Assembly (NCBI RefSeq): GCF_014280435.1
Contig: NZ_CP060388.1
Coordinates: 496,001-560,000, forward strand
Reading direction: 5' to 3'
Origin: Sphingobium sp. KCTC 72723
Lineage (GTDB): Bacteria > Pseudomonadota > Alphaproteobacteria > Sphingomonadales > Sphingomonadaceae
Length of the DNA: 64,000 nucleotides
The translations under genes and the position numbers were made by a program. Positions 35,365 to 42,972 of the stretch are shown in pieces. The notes under the pieces were generated by a model. It was not told where the DNA came from and searched no databases. It saw only the letters and a list, made by a program, of their open reading frames with translations. Every line of letters begins with the position of its first letter. Within the stretch, counting starts at the first letter, position 1.

Positions 35365-36514
35365 AGTGGTGTGGCCTGAATCGTCAGGCGCGCCGCCCCA
35401 TATCCTGCACGTCCATGGCAGCTTCACGCTGGGCGGCAAGGAAGCTCGCGCGATCCGCCTGATGAACCTGTGGGGGGATAAGGCACGGCACAGCATCGTC
35501 AGCGCCGCACCCGACGCAATGGGCGCGCGCACGGCGATTGACCCGGCGGTGCATGTCGATTTCCCCGCGTCACCGCCCTTTGCCGGAAAGCCGGGGGTGG
35601 GGCGCTTTCGAGATATAGCTAAGTTCTTGAAAAAATTCGATTTAATACTGACTTACAATTGGGGTGCCATGGATGCTGTCATGGCGCACAGACTGTCCAT
35701 CTCGGTGTCGCAATTGCCGCCGCTTATCCATCATGAAGACGGCTTCAACGCGGATGAAACGGCGGGCCTGAAACCCCAGCGCAACCTCTATCGCCGCCTC
35801 GCTCTGGCCCGTGCCGACGCGCTGGTCGTCCCCTCGGTCCGGCTCGAATCCATCGCCCGAACCGTCTGGAAACAGCCTGAATCCAGAGTGCATCTGATTC
35901 GCAACGGGATCGACGTTGCCCGCTATGCCGATGCGCCATTGCCGGACGCTATCCCCGGCCTGCGCCGCACGCCGGGCAAGCTGCTGGTCGGCACGCTGGC
36001 GGGTCTGCGCGCGGTCAAGAATATTCCCCGCCTCGTCCGCGCTGTCGCGGCCAATCGCGACCTGCTGCAACTGGTGGTGGTGGGGGAGGGGCCGGAACGC
36101 GACGCCATCCTGGCCGAAGCCGCTGCCTATGGCCTTGACGATTTGTGCATGGCCGGGTTCATGGACCGGCCCTGGCGCTTTGTCGGCCTGTTCGACATCT
36201 TCGCCTTGTCGTCCGACAGCGAACAATTCCCGATCTCTCTGGTGGAGGCAATGGCGGCAGGCTTGCCCGTCGCGTCGATGGATGTGGGCGACGTTGCCAA
36301 CATGGTGTCGCTTCGCAACCGCCCCTTCGTCGTGGGCGATGAAGCGGGCCTTGCTGGCGCGCTGCGCGCCCTTGCCGCCGACCCGGACCTGCGCGCTGCG
36401 CTGGGCGCGGCGAACCGGGACCGGGCCGTGCGCGACTATGCCGAAACCACCATGGTCGACGCCTATGCTGCCTTATATGGGCAAGCACTGGCCAGCCCCC
36501 TGATTTTACGCTAG
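35357..36514 (+). CDS. Group 1 (GT4-like) glycosyltransferase
   Basis: A 385-residue GT-B glycosyltransferase. The N-terminal acceptor side has HILHVHGSFTLGGKEARA; the C-terminal nucleotide-sugar domain has VGTLAGLRAVKNIPRLVRAV, VVVGEGPERDAI and the EX7E-like FALSSDSEQFPISLVEAMA. The GTG start at 35357 overlaps the hydrolase stop. Two stretches (near 35620-35660) are AT-richer than the surroundings. It probably adds a sugar in envelope or extracellular glycan synthesis; the target is unknown. Confidence 0.87.
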   Translation: MVEVVWPESSGAPPHILHVHGSFTLGGKEARAIRLMNLWGDKARHSIVSAAPDAMGARTAIDPAVHVDFPASPPFAGKPGVGRFRDIAKFLKKFDLILTYNWGAMDAVMAHRLSISVSQLPPLIHHEDGFNADETAGLKPQRNLYRRLALARADALVVPSVRLESIARTVWKQPESRVHLIRNGIDVARYADAPLPDAIPGLRRTPGKLLVGTLAGLRAVKNIPRLVRAVAANRDLLQLVVVGEGPERDAILAEAAAYGLDDLCMAGFMDRPWRFVGLFDIFALSSDSEQFPISLVEAMAAGLPVASMDVGDVANMVSLRNRPFVVGDEAGLAGALRALAADPDLRAALGAANRDRAVRDYAETTMVDAYAALYGQALASPLILR

Positions 36515-36600
36515 GGGCCGCGAAATTCGTTAAGCCTTGCAAATGCTGCTATAGAGCCGCCTTTGTCCGGCGAGGGTCCGGTGTCGCTGTTTTGCGGGAG

Positions 36601-38010
36601 ATGTCGTTGTTCAAGGGGTTGAAACCTATCGTCTATGGCGGCCGTGAGGTCTGGCCGTTGGTCGAAGGTGGCAAGGGCGTTGCTGTGTCCAACCATGCCA
36701 GTTCGGGCGCCTGGGCGGCGGCCGGTGGCATTGGCACCGTGTCGGCGGTCAACGCTGACAGCTATGACAGTTTCGGCAATGTCATCCCGCAAATCTACCA
36801 TGGCCGCACCCGCCGCGACCGGCATGAAGAATTGGTCGCCTACGCCATCGACGGTGCCGTCGAACAGGTGAAGCGCGCCTATGAGATTGCCGGGGGCAAG
36901 GGCGCGATCAACATCAACGTGCTGTGGGAAATGGGCGGCGCACAGCGTATTCTGCACGGCGTGCTGGAAAAGACGAAGGGTATGGTTGCAGGCGTCACCT
37001 GCGGCGCGGGTATGCCCTACAAGCTGTCGGAAATCGCCGCCTCCTACAATGTCAGCTACCTGCCGATCGTTTCTTCCGGTCGCGCCTTCCGTGCGCTGTG
37101 GAAGCGCGCCTATTCCAAGGCTTCGGAATGGCTGGCGGCGGTGGTCTATGAAGATCCCTGGCTGGCCGGTGGCCATAACGGCCTGTCCAATGCTGAAGAC
37201 CCGCGCGCCCCGCAGGATCCCTATCCCCGCGTGCGCGACCTGCGCGCAACCATGCGCGAAGGGGGCATTTCCGACGATGTGCCGATCATCATGGCTGGCG
37301 GCGTCTGGGCGCTCAAGGACTGGAACGACTGGATCGACAATCCTGAACTGGGCAGCATCGCCTTCCAGTTCGGCACGCGCCCGCTGCTGACGCAGGAAAG
37401 CCCGATCCCGCAGGAATGGAAGGACCGGCTGACGCAGATCAATCCCGGCGACATTCTGCTCCATAAATTCTCGCCCACCGGCTTCTACAGCTCGGCCGTC
37501 CGCAACCCTTTCCTGCGCCAGCTTGAAGCACGCTCCGAACGGCAGATCCCTTTCAGCACCGAACAGGCAGGCGACCATACGCACCAACTGGACGTGGGCG
37601 TGAAGGGCAAGAATTTCTGGGTCACGCTGGGCGATCTGACCCGCGCGCGCGAATGGTTCGGACAGGGCTTCACCTCGGCGCTCAAGACGCCGGACAATAC
37701 GCTGGTATTCGTCGGCGAAACTGAAAAGGGCGTCATCCGCAAGGATCAGACCGACTGCATGGGCTGCCTGAGCCAATGTTCCTTTTCCAGCTGGATGGAC
37801 AGCGAAACCAACTCCACCGGCCGCCTCGCCGATCCGCGCAGCTTCTGCATCCAAAAGGCGTTGCAGGAAGCGGTCCATGGCGGCAATTTAGACGAAAACC
37901 TGCTGTTCGCGGGCCATGGCGCCTATAAGTTCAAACAGGATCCCTTTTACTCCAACGGGTTCGTGCCGACCGTCAAGCAGTTGGTCGACCGCATCCTGAC
38001 CGGCGACTGA
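36601..38010 (+). CDS. Nitronate monooxygenase-like flavoprotein with cysteine cluster
   Basis: A 469-residue TIM-barrel protein of the 2-nitropropane dioxygenase/nitronate monooxygenase superfamily: SNHASSGAWAAAGGIGTVSA near the start, VTCGAGMPYKL, IIMAGGVWALKDWNDW and FQFGTRPLLTQESP. It is longer than usual nitronate monooxygenases (about 330-380). The extra C-terminal part holds TDCMGCLSQCSFSSW, a possible metal or redox site. The ATG at 36601 directly follows GCGGGAG. It overlaps a DUF2093 gene by one base, a pairing that suggests a common function. Confidence 0.75.
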   Translation: MSLFKGLKPIVYGGREVWPLVEGGKGVAVSNHASSGAWAAAGGIGTVSAVNADSYDSFGNVIPQIYHGRTRRDRHEELVAYAIDGAVEQVKRAYEIAGGKGAININVLWEMGGAQRILHGVLEKTKGMVAGVTCGAGMPYKLSEIAASYNVSYLPIVSSGRAFRALWKRAYSKASEWLAAVVYEDPWLAGGHNGLSNAEDPRAPQDPYPRVRDLRATMREGGISDDVPIIMAGGVWALKDWNDWIDNPELGSIAFQFGTRPLLTQESPIPQEWKDRLTQINPGDILLHKFSPTGFYSSAVRNPFLRQLEARSERQIPFSTEQAGDHTHQLDVGVKGKNFWVTLGDLTRAREWFGQGFTSALKTPDNTLVFVGETEKGVIRKDQTDCMGCLSQCSFSSWMDSETNSTGRLADPRSFCIQKALQEAVHGGNLDENLLFAGHGAYKFKQDPFYSNGFVPTVKQLVDRILTGD

Positions 38011-38222
38011 TGGCGGAGATTCAAGGGCTGGCGGTGCTGCATTATGACACGCCGCATTTCGATGTCGTGGAACCGGGCCAGTTCGTTCTGTGCGCGGTTT
38101 CCGGCGCGCGGATCGACCTGGAAGACCTGAAATATTGGAGCGCCGAATTTCAGGAGGCCTATCGCGGACCCGAAGAAGCGACTCGTTCCTTCCTGACGCA
38201 TCGCGGCCCGTCATTTCGCTAA
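38010..38222 (+). CDS. DUF2093 family protein
   Basis: A 70-residue soluble protein matching the DUF2093 pattern: LHYDTPHFDVVEPGQFVLCAVSG and IDLEDLKYWSAEFQEAY. Families of this kind are alphaproteobacterial and uncharacterised. The ATG shares its first base with the stop of the upstream flavoprotein gene (TGATG), so translation is coupled. Confidence 0.85.
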   Translation: MAEIQGLAVLHYDTPHFDVVEPGQFVLCAVSGARIDLEDLKYWSAEFQEAYRGPEEATRSFLTHRGPSFR

Positions 38223-38343
38223 TTGGGCGCATTAGTCCGTCTTTCCTAGGCCTATGACGGCAATAATCGCTTTCAAGAGGCAGTGAACGTCGGTTCATCG
38301 CTCGCATAAAGCGATTCGCCGCAATTTTGCTGTTTTGTTGCGG

Positions 38344-38358
38344 TTAAAAATGATCTAA
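38344..38358 (+). promoter_or_regulatory. CtrA-like box before a microprotein gene
   Basis: TTAA-N7-CTAA at 38344-38358 differs by one base from the CtrA consensus TTAA-N7-TTAA. It is the reverse complement pattern of the box in the ctrA promoter. It lies 52 bases before the ATG of the 29-residue membrane protein. Confidence 0.4.
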
Positions 38359-38409
38359 TCTTTCCTCAGAGGCGACAAAGATCGCCCATGAATGGAAGGA
38401 TGTTTTTTG

Positions 38410-38499
38410 ATGTCTCGTATCGACGTCTTTGGTGATCGTATCTGCATTGTTTCCAGCCTCCTGATCGTTGGCTGGTTCCTGTACAGCACGATTTTCTGA
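38410..38499 (+). CDS. 29-residue single-pass membrane microprotein
   Basis: A very short frame, ATG 38410 to TGA 38497-38499. It encodes a polar start (MSRIDVFGDR) and one hydrophobic segment of about 18 residues (ICIVSSLLIVGWFLYSTIF is 19). GGAAGGA lies nine bases before the ATG, and an isolated position with its own upstream region supports expression. Small single-pass proteins commonly adjust a membrane complex or a sensor kinase; the partner is unknown. The remaining 38223-38409 and 38500-38630 show no other gene. Confidence 0.6.
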   Translation: MSRIDVFGDRICIVSSLLIVGWFLYSTIF

Positions 38500-38630
38500 G
38501 AGCGCTTGTTGCGCGTCTCTGTCGCAGGATCTGCTAACCAGATCCCTGCGCTTGTCACTTGCGTGATCCTTTGTGAAATTGCGCGCGCCGGAACAGCGCT
38601 TTGCCGATGCTGGTGTAACGACGGGAAGAT

Positions 38631-39017
38631 ATGTCGATGTTCAGTCATGTGATGGTCGGTGCCAATGACATGGCCACATCCAAGGCATTTTACGATGCGC
38701 TGTTTCACGCCATCGGCGCAAAGCCCGGCATGGTGGACGAGCGTGGCCGTGCAATCTATATGCATAATGGCGCATTGTTCATGGTGACACAGCCGATCGA
38801 TGGCCAGCCTGCCTGTCACGCCAATGGCGGGACGATAGGCTTCACCATGGCGTCCCCCGATCAGGCTGACGCCTGGCACGCGGCGGGTATTGCGGCAGGC
38901 GGCAACAGTTGCGAAGATCCGCCCGGCTGGCGCGAAAGCCCGTTCGGCAAACTATATCTGGGTTATATCCGCGATCCGGCAGGCAATAAACTCTGTGCCT
39001 TGCATCGCCCGACCTGA
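38631..39017 (+). CDS. VOC family (glyoxalase/bleomycin-resistance-like) protein
   Basis: A 128-residue single VOC domain with two beta-alpha-beta-beta-beta units: MFSHVMVGANDMATSKAFYD and GGTIGFTMASPDQADAWHAA, ending with GYIRDPAGNKLCALHRP. Typical VOC metal positions are present (His near residue 6, Tyr near 110). These dimers catalyse isomerisation, ring cleavage or thiol transfer, or bind drugs; the substrate cannot be deduced. It is probably monocistronic. Confidence 0.82.
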   Translation: MSMFSHVMVGANDMATSKAFYDALFHAIGAKPGMVDERGRAIYMHNGALFMVTQPIDGQPACHANGGTIGFTMASPDQADAWHAAGIAAGGNSCEDPPGWRESPFGKLYLGYIRDPAGNKLCALHRPT

Positions 39018-39209
39018 CGATAGCCCGCATCGCATTGCACCCAAGTAAAGCTATTTCGACATTCCCAACCAGATCGCTAGATAAAATCGCAAGCATCATG
39101 CTTCGCGGCTTTTGAAGGATCAGCTTGCTCCGCGTCACCAACGGCTAAAGCGCACGGTGCCGAAGCGACCACGCCAGGTTTCGTGTTCCCTTGATGTAAG
39201 GAGAAGACG

Positions 39210-39365
39210 ATGACCCCAAAGTCCGTTCACGCCCGCCGTCCGCGTCGCCAGGGCGCATCGCCACGCGAGACGATCCTCCATTCCTCCTGGTCGCGGATCG
39301 AACCGTTGCGCAGCGGCAGCGCCGTCATCGCGCCCGACGATTTCTGGGCGCGCCTCGGTCTTTGA
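39210..39365 (+). CDS. Small basic hypothetical protein (51 residues)
   Basis: ATG at 39210 with AAGGAG six bases upstream, stop at 39363-39365. The predicted protein is Arg/Ser-rich at the N-terminus (HARRPRRQG) with a Trp/Phe-containing end (PDDFWARLGL). No known domain. The good ribosome-binding site supports a real gene; codon use is ordinary. It is convergent with the DUF1338 gene. Confidence 0.45.
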   Translation: MTPKSVHARRPRRQGASPRETILHSSWSRIEPLRSGSAVIAPDDFWARLGL

Positions 39366-39381
39366 CCGCGGACCGATCCTG

Positions 39382-40398
39382 TCAGGCCGACGCGCTGGTC
39401 ATGGCAAAGATGCCGGTCGCATTGCCGGTATCGAACGCCAGGTCCAGCGTGCCGGTGGCAGGGTCGACGTCGCGGCTGATGAACTCATAGAAAGAACCCG
39501 GCACCGTCCGCACTTCGCCATCGGCAAACAGCCGTTCGGCGCTGTCGGCGCGCAGTGCTGTCTGGCGGACGCGGCCGGTGGCCGATATTTCCAGCCTGTC
39601 CTTGATCGGGCTGCCCTGCGCCTTCAACCGCTCGGCCAGCGCAGCGACATCGGCGACCCGGTCGGTCGCATGATTGAAAGCATTGCCCTCCGTCGCGATC
39701 CACGCCGCTTCGCTCGATCGCGACAACAGCAGTTGATAATCGGCAAAGTCAGGCATTGCATGATGCCGGTCGAACGCTGCGACGATAGCAGGTAGCGCCG
39801 CTATCGCTGCGTCGATCGCCACGGCCTCTCCCGCGCCATAGCGTTTCAGCACATCATTGGCCGCGTCGGTCAATGGGTCGCGCGACGTGCCGAATATCCG
39901 CGCCGCTGCTGCGCCAAACTCTGCGTCGAACCGGTCGACATGCAGTTCCGACAGGAAAAATTGCGGGATGGTTTCGGGCCAATCGCTATGCACATAGGCG
40001 CGGCCCGTCATCCGTAGCCGGTCGAGCGGATATACCGCCGCCATCCGATAGCCCAGCGGCACCAATATGCGGGTGAAAGCATCTTCGCCACCGGGCAGCG
40101 CGCCGGTCGGTCCATCTGGAAAGCAGATCGTCCGCAGCGCGCCATGGTCGAACGTCACGCGCTCGCCCCGGTCCAGCCGGTCGTTGACATAGGCTGCGCC
40201 ACTGGGGACGCGCGCCAACAGATCGTGAAACAGCGCGACGTTGAGCGCCATGGCGAACGCGCCGCGCGACACGGTGTCGCCGCGCTCCGCCAGCAGCGCC
40301 GGGTCTATCGCCAGCGTCGCCAATATGCTGCGCCCCGCATCGGCCCCCAATGTCGCGATCGTCAGGGCGGACAGGATATTTTCACTCTCGTTCGACAT
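39382..40398 (-). CDS. DUF1338 family 2-oxoadipate dioxygenase/decarboxylase (HglS-like)
   Basis: A 338-residue protein with the DUF1338 (HglS/YdcJ) pattern. Likely iron ligands are His in TFDHGALRT, His in AFNHATDRV and Glu in FYEFISRD. HglS converts 2-oxoadipate to D-2-hydroxyglutarate and CO2 in D-lysine breakdown. The rest of that route is not seen here, so the exact substrate is an inference. YPLDRLRMTGRAYVHSD is another conserved stretch. Confidence 0.72.
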   Translation of the reverse strand: MSNESENILSALTIATLGADAGRSILATLAIDPALLAERGDTVSRGAFAMALNVALFHDLLARVPSGAAYVNDRLDRGERVTFDHGALRTICFPDGPTGALPGGEDAFTRILVPLGYRMAAVYPLDRLRMTGRAYVHSDWPETIPQFFLSELHVDRFDAEFGAAAARIFGTSRDPLTDAANDVLKRYGAGEAVAIDAAIAALPAIVAAFDRHHAMPDFADYQLLLSRSSEAAWIATEGNAFNHATDRVADVAALAERLKAQGSPIKDRLEISATGRVRQTALRADSAERLFADGEVRTVPGSFYEFISRDVDPATGTLDLAFDTGNATGIFAMTSASA

Positions 40399-40461
40399 GC
40401 GCGGCTCCTGAATGATGGAGCCATTATCCCAGCATCTAGGCGATAGTGCAAATCGACTGGC

Positions 40462-41490
40462 CTACATTTTCTTGGGAATACAATCCGATCCGGCTGCCTT
40501 GATCTTGGCGCACAGCCGATTGGCTGCGTCGCTGCTGGCGACTGGCCCGGCCTGTAAGCGGGTGACGGCCCCGGCCTTGACGAGATAGGGTTGATAGGCG
40601 GACAGGCCGCCGACCCTGGCGGTCAGGCTGCTCCACAGGCCGCGTGCGCGGCCATCTTCGCCAAATGCGCCCAGCTGTACGCGCCATCCGCCAGATGCGG
40701 GGGCGGGCAGGGCGGCGGCAGGACGCGGCGCGGGTTTTGCCACGGCGACCTGAGGCGCGGGCTTGGCAGGCACAGGCTTGGCCACGGTCTTGGGCAAAGG
40801 CGCGACAGGGACGGGCGCAGGCTGGCCGATGGTCGATGGTGGCAACTCCGCCGAACGCACCGGCCCCGACACGGCGCGAGAGGGTGCGACAGGCGCGGAA
40901 CCGGCCGCCGCCAGCGTCACGCTTTTCTCCGACTGCTCAAGGCTCGCCGCCATGGCCAGCCCCTGCTTGCGCTGCGCTTCGGGGATATATTTGTCCATCT
41001 GCTCCAGGCTGGTGGATGCCTGCGCCAGCCCGGACGACGACGCGCGGGTCATCAACGCATAGGCGCGCACCCAATCCTTGCCGATCATGTCGCCGTTGAA
41101 CAGCGCAGTGCCGACGATATATTGCGCGCGCGGTTCGCCGCGCTGGGACGCGCGCTGAAGAAAGGGCATCGCCCCCGCCCGGTCGCCCTGCTGGAACAAC
41201 AGCAGGCCCAGATTATCTTCCGCGCGGAAATGCCCCTGCGCCGCGGCCTTGCGATACCAATCGGTCGCGGTAGTCGCGTCGGGCTGCACGCCACGGCCCA
41301 GCTTATAGGCTTGGCCCATGTTGAATTGCGCATCCGGGTCACCATTTTGCGCCAGCGGACGCCATTCGCCGATCGCCCTGGCATAGTCGCCCTGTTGCCA
41401 GGCATCGACGCCGGCCTTCACATCGGCCTGCACCGGCGCGGCCATGCCCAGCATCGCGCCGATCACCACCGGCCCCCAGATATGCTTCAT
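40462..41490 (-). CDS. Sel1-repeat and SPOR-domain periplasmic protein
   Basis: A 342-residue exported protein. The signal peptide is about 1-22 (ending APVQA). Sel1/TPR-like repeats (about 28-170) include ARAIGEWRPLAQNGDPDAQF and DWYRKAAAQGHFRAEDNLG. A long Pro/Ala/Lys linker (about 190-265) follows. A C-terminal SPOR domain (about 268-340) starts GGWRVQLGAFGEDGRARGL; SPOR binds denuded glycan at division septa. It is divergent from a ParA gene set that also encodes a SPOR protein, with a 198-bp shared promoter. Confidence 0.85.
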   Translation of the reverse strand: MKHIWGPVVIGAMLGMAAPVQADVKAGVDAWQQGDYARAIGEWRPLAQNGDPDAQFNMGQAYKLGRGVQPDATTATDWYRKAAAQGHFRAEDNLGLLLFQQGDRAGAMPFLQRASQRGEPRAQYIVGTALFNGDMIGKDWVRAYALMTRASSSGLAQASTSLEQMDKYIPEAQRKQGLAMAASLEQSEKSVTLAAAGSAPVAPSRAVSGPVRSAELPPSTIGQPAPVPVAPLPKTVAKPVPAKPAPQVAVAKPAPRPAAALPAPASGGWRVQLGAFGEDGRARGLWSSLTARVGGLSAYQPYLVKAGAVTRLQAGPVASSDAANRLCAKIKAAGSDCIPKKM

Positions 41491-41540
41491 AATGTCATGC
41501 TCCTGCACGAATGATTTGCGGTTGCTATGATGAAACAAGG

Positions 41541-41638
41541 TTAATGCCTGCTTAGCATAAGCAACAGATGCTTGATCCGTTCTTAACCGCGTTGACGATT
41601 CGTCAAGGAAACTTCCGGGCAAGTTAACCAATTTTTAG
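41541..41638. promoter_or_regulatory. CtrA-like boxes and GANTC palindrome in the SPOR/ParA divergent promoter
   Basis: Two one-mismatch CtrA boxes occur: TTAA-N7-TTAG at 41541-41555 and again at 41624-41638 (the latter begins TTAACCA). Between them lies the palindrome TTGACGATTCGTCAA (41592-41606), centred on a GATTC methylation site. All sit in the 198-bp gap serving both divergent units. Confidence 0.5.
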
Positions 41639-41688
41639 GCGTACCTGTGTCATTCCCGGTCGGAACTGGATTTCCTGGGGGGATTTGC

Positions 41689-42411
41689 GTGCGGATTTTG
41701 GCTTTGGCGTCGCAAAAGGGCGGATCGGGCAAGACAACCTTGTCGGGCCATCTCGCCGTGCAGGCGCAGATCGCTGGCGCTGGTCCCGTCGTGCTGATCG
41801 ACATCGATCCGCAGGGGTCGCTGTCCGATTGGTGGAATGAGCGGGAGGCGGAATTTCCCGCCTTTGCCCAGACCACCGTGGCGCGGCTCGCCGCCGACCT
41901 TGAAATCCTGCGGCAGCAGGGGTTCAAGCTTGCGGTCATCGACACGCCGCCCGCCATCACCATGGCGATCCAGAGCGTCATTTCCGTGGCCGAACTGATC
42001 ATCGTGCCTACCCGGCCCAGCCCGCATGACCTGCGCGCTGTGGGGGCGACCGTCGATCTGTGCGAACGGGCGGGCAAGCCGCTGATCTTCGTCGTCAACG
42101 CGGCTACGCCCAAGGCGCGGATCACGTCCGAAGCCGCCGTAGCCCTGTCGCAACATGGCACGGTCGCACCAGTGACGTTGCACCACCGCACCGATTTCGC
42201 CGCGTCGATGATAGATGGCCGCACCGTGATGGAGGTCGACCCCAAAGGGCGATCGGCAGGGGAAGTCGAACAACTGTGGACTTATGTGTCCGACCGGCTC
42301 GAAAAGAATTTCCGCCGCACGGTCTTTTCCGTGCCGCATGGCAGCGTCGGCACGGCTGGCGCGGCGCGTCCGGCAGGCGGGGGCTTTGGCCGCCGCGTGA
42401 TCAGCCAGTAA
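41689..42411 (+). CDS. ParA-family partition/positioning ATPase
   Basis: A 240-residue deviant-Walker ATPase. Walker A is SQKGGSGKTTLSGH at the very N-terminus, Walker A' DIDPQGSLSDWW and Walker B KLAVIDTPPAI. It is an orphan ParA not next to parB, and short enough for the cargo-positioning group (ParC/McdA/MinD-like). It starts at GTG 41689 with GGGGGGAT upstream; an ATG/TTG-like extension is less likely. It is followed 13 bp later by a ribbon-helix-helix gene. Confidence 0.9.
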   Translation: MRILALASQKGGSGKTTLSGHLAVQAQIAGAGPVVLIDIDPQGSLSDWWNEREAEFPAFAQTTVARLAADLEILRQQGFKLAVIDTPPAITMAIQSVISVAELIIVPTRPSPHDLRAVGATVDLCERAGKPLIFVVNAATPKARITSEAAVALSQHGTVAPVTLHHRTDFAASMIDGRTVMEVDPKGRSAGEVEQLWTYVSDRLEKNFRRTVFSVPHGSVGTAGAARPAGGGFGRRVISQ

Positions 42412-42424
42412 GGGAGCGCAGACG

Positions 42425-42958
42425 ATGGCCGAACCCAAACCGCTCGCATCGCTTACTTCCGGCTTGCTTGCCCGCAAGGGCGCGGCCCAGCCCGCAATGC
42501 GCCGCCCGATGCCAGGCTTTGGCTTTGGCGCGACCGCTGCCGTGCAACAGGATGACCTTGGCTGGAACGACATGGGTTTCGATGTGGAGCCTGTGCCTTT
42601 GCCGATGGACGAAGCCCCGGTTGCCACCGGCCTGACCCCGATGCCCATTTCGGCATCGGTGGCCCAGCCAGAAACCGCGGCTGTTTCTTCGCTTGTGCCA
42701 CCTGTGGTCATCGAACGGCAGGAACTGGCCGAACGGATCGCGGCACCGCGCAAGGTGGCACCCGCCACGCCGCGCAAGGCCGCGTTCACACTGCGTCTGG
42801 ACGCGGACCGTCATCTCAAACTGCGCCTTGCCTGCGCCATCACTGGCCGCTCCGCGCAGCAGACGGTGACGCAGGCACTCGACATATTTCTCAACGGCCT
42901 GCCGGAATTGGACCGGCTGACACAACAATTGCCGCGTCGCGCGGCGACCAGTGAATGA
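42425..42958 (+). CDS. Putative ParA partner with C-terminal ribbon-helix-helix-like domain
   Basis: A 177-residue protein. The N-terminus is basic and conserved-looking (KPLASLTSGLLARKG); the middle is Pro/Met-rich and disordered. Residues about 119-158 (FTLRLDADRHLKLRLACAIT followed by a helix) fit a ribbon-helix-helix fold. Such proteins can replace ParB as the centromere- or cargo-binding partner of ParA. No closer family is recognised. It overlaps the frame of the following SPOR gene's possible upstream start. Confidence 0.65.
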   Translation: MAEPKPLASLTSGLLARKGAAQPAMRRPMPGFGFGATAAVQQDDLGWNDMGFDVEPVPLPMDEAPVATGLTPMPISASVAQPETAAVSSLVPPVVIERQELAERIAAPRKVAPATPRKAAFTLRLDADRHLKLRLACAITGRSAQQTVTQALDIFLNGLPELDRLTQQLPRRAATSE

Positions 42959-42972
42959 AGGGTGGTAATCGC

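Noticed and set aside
35620..35660. AT-rich patch in the glycosyltransferase gene as a sign of transfer or a frameshift
   Set aside because: The frame is continuous, conserved motifs flank it, and the patch is only about 40 bases.
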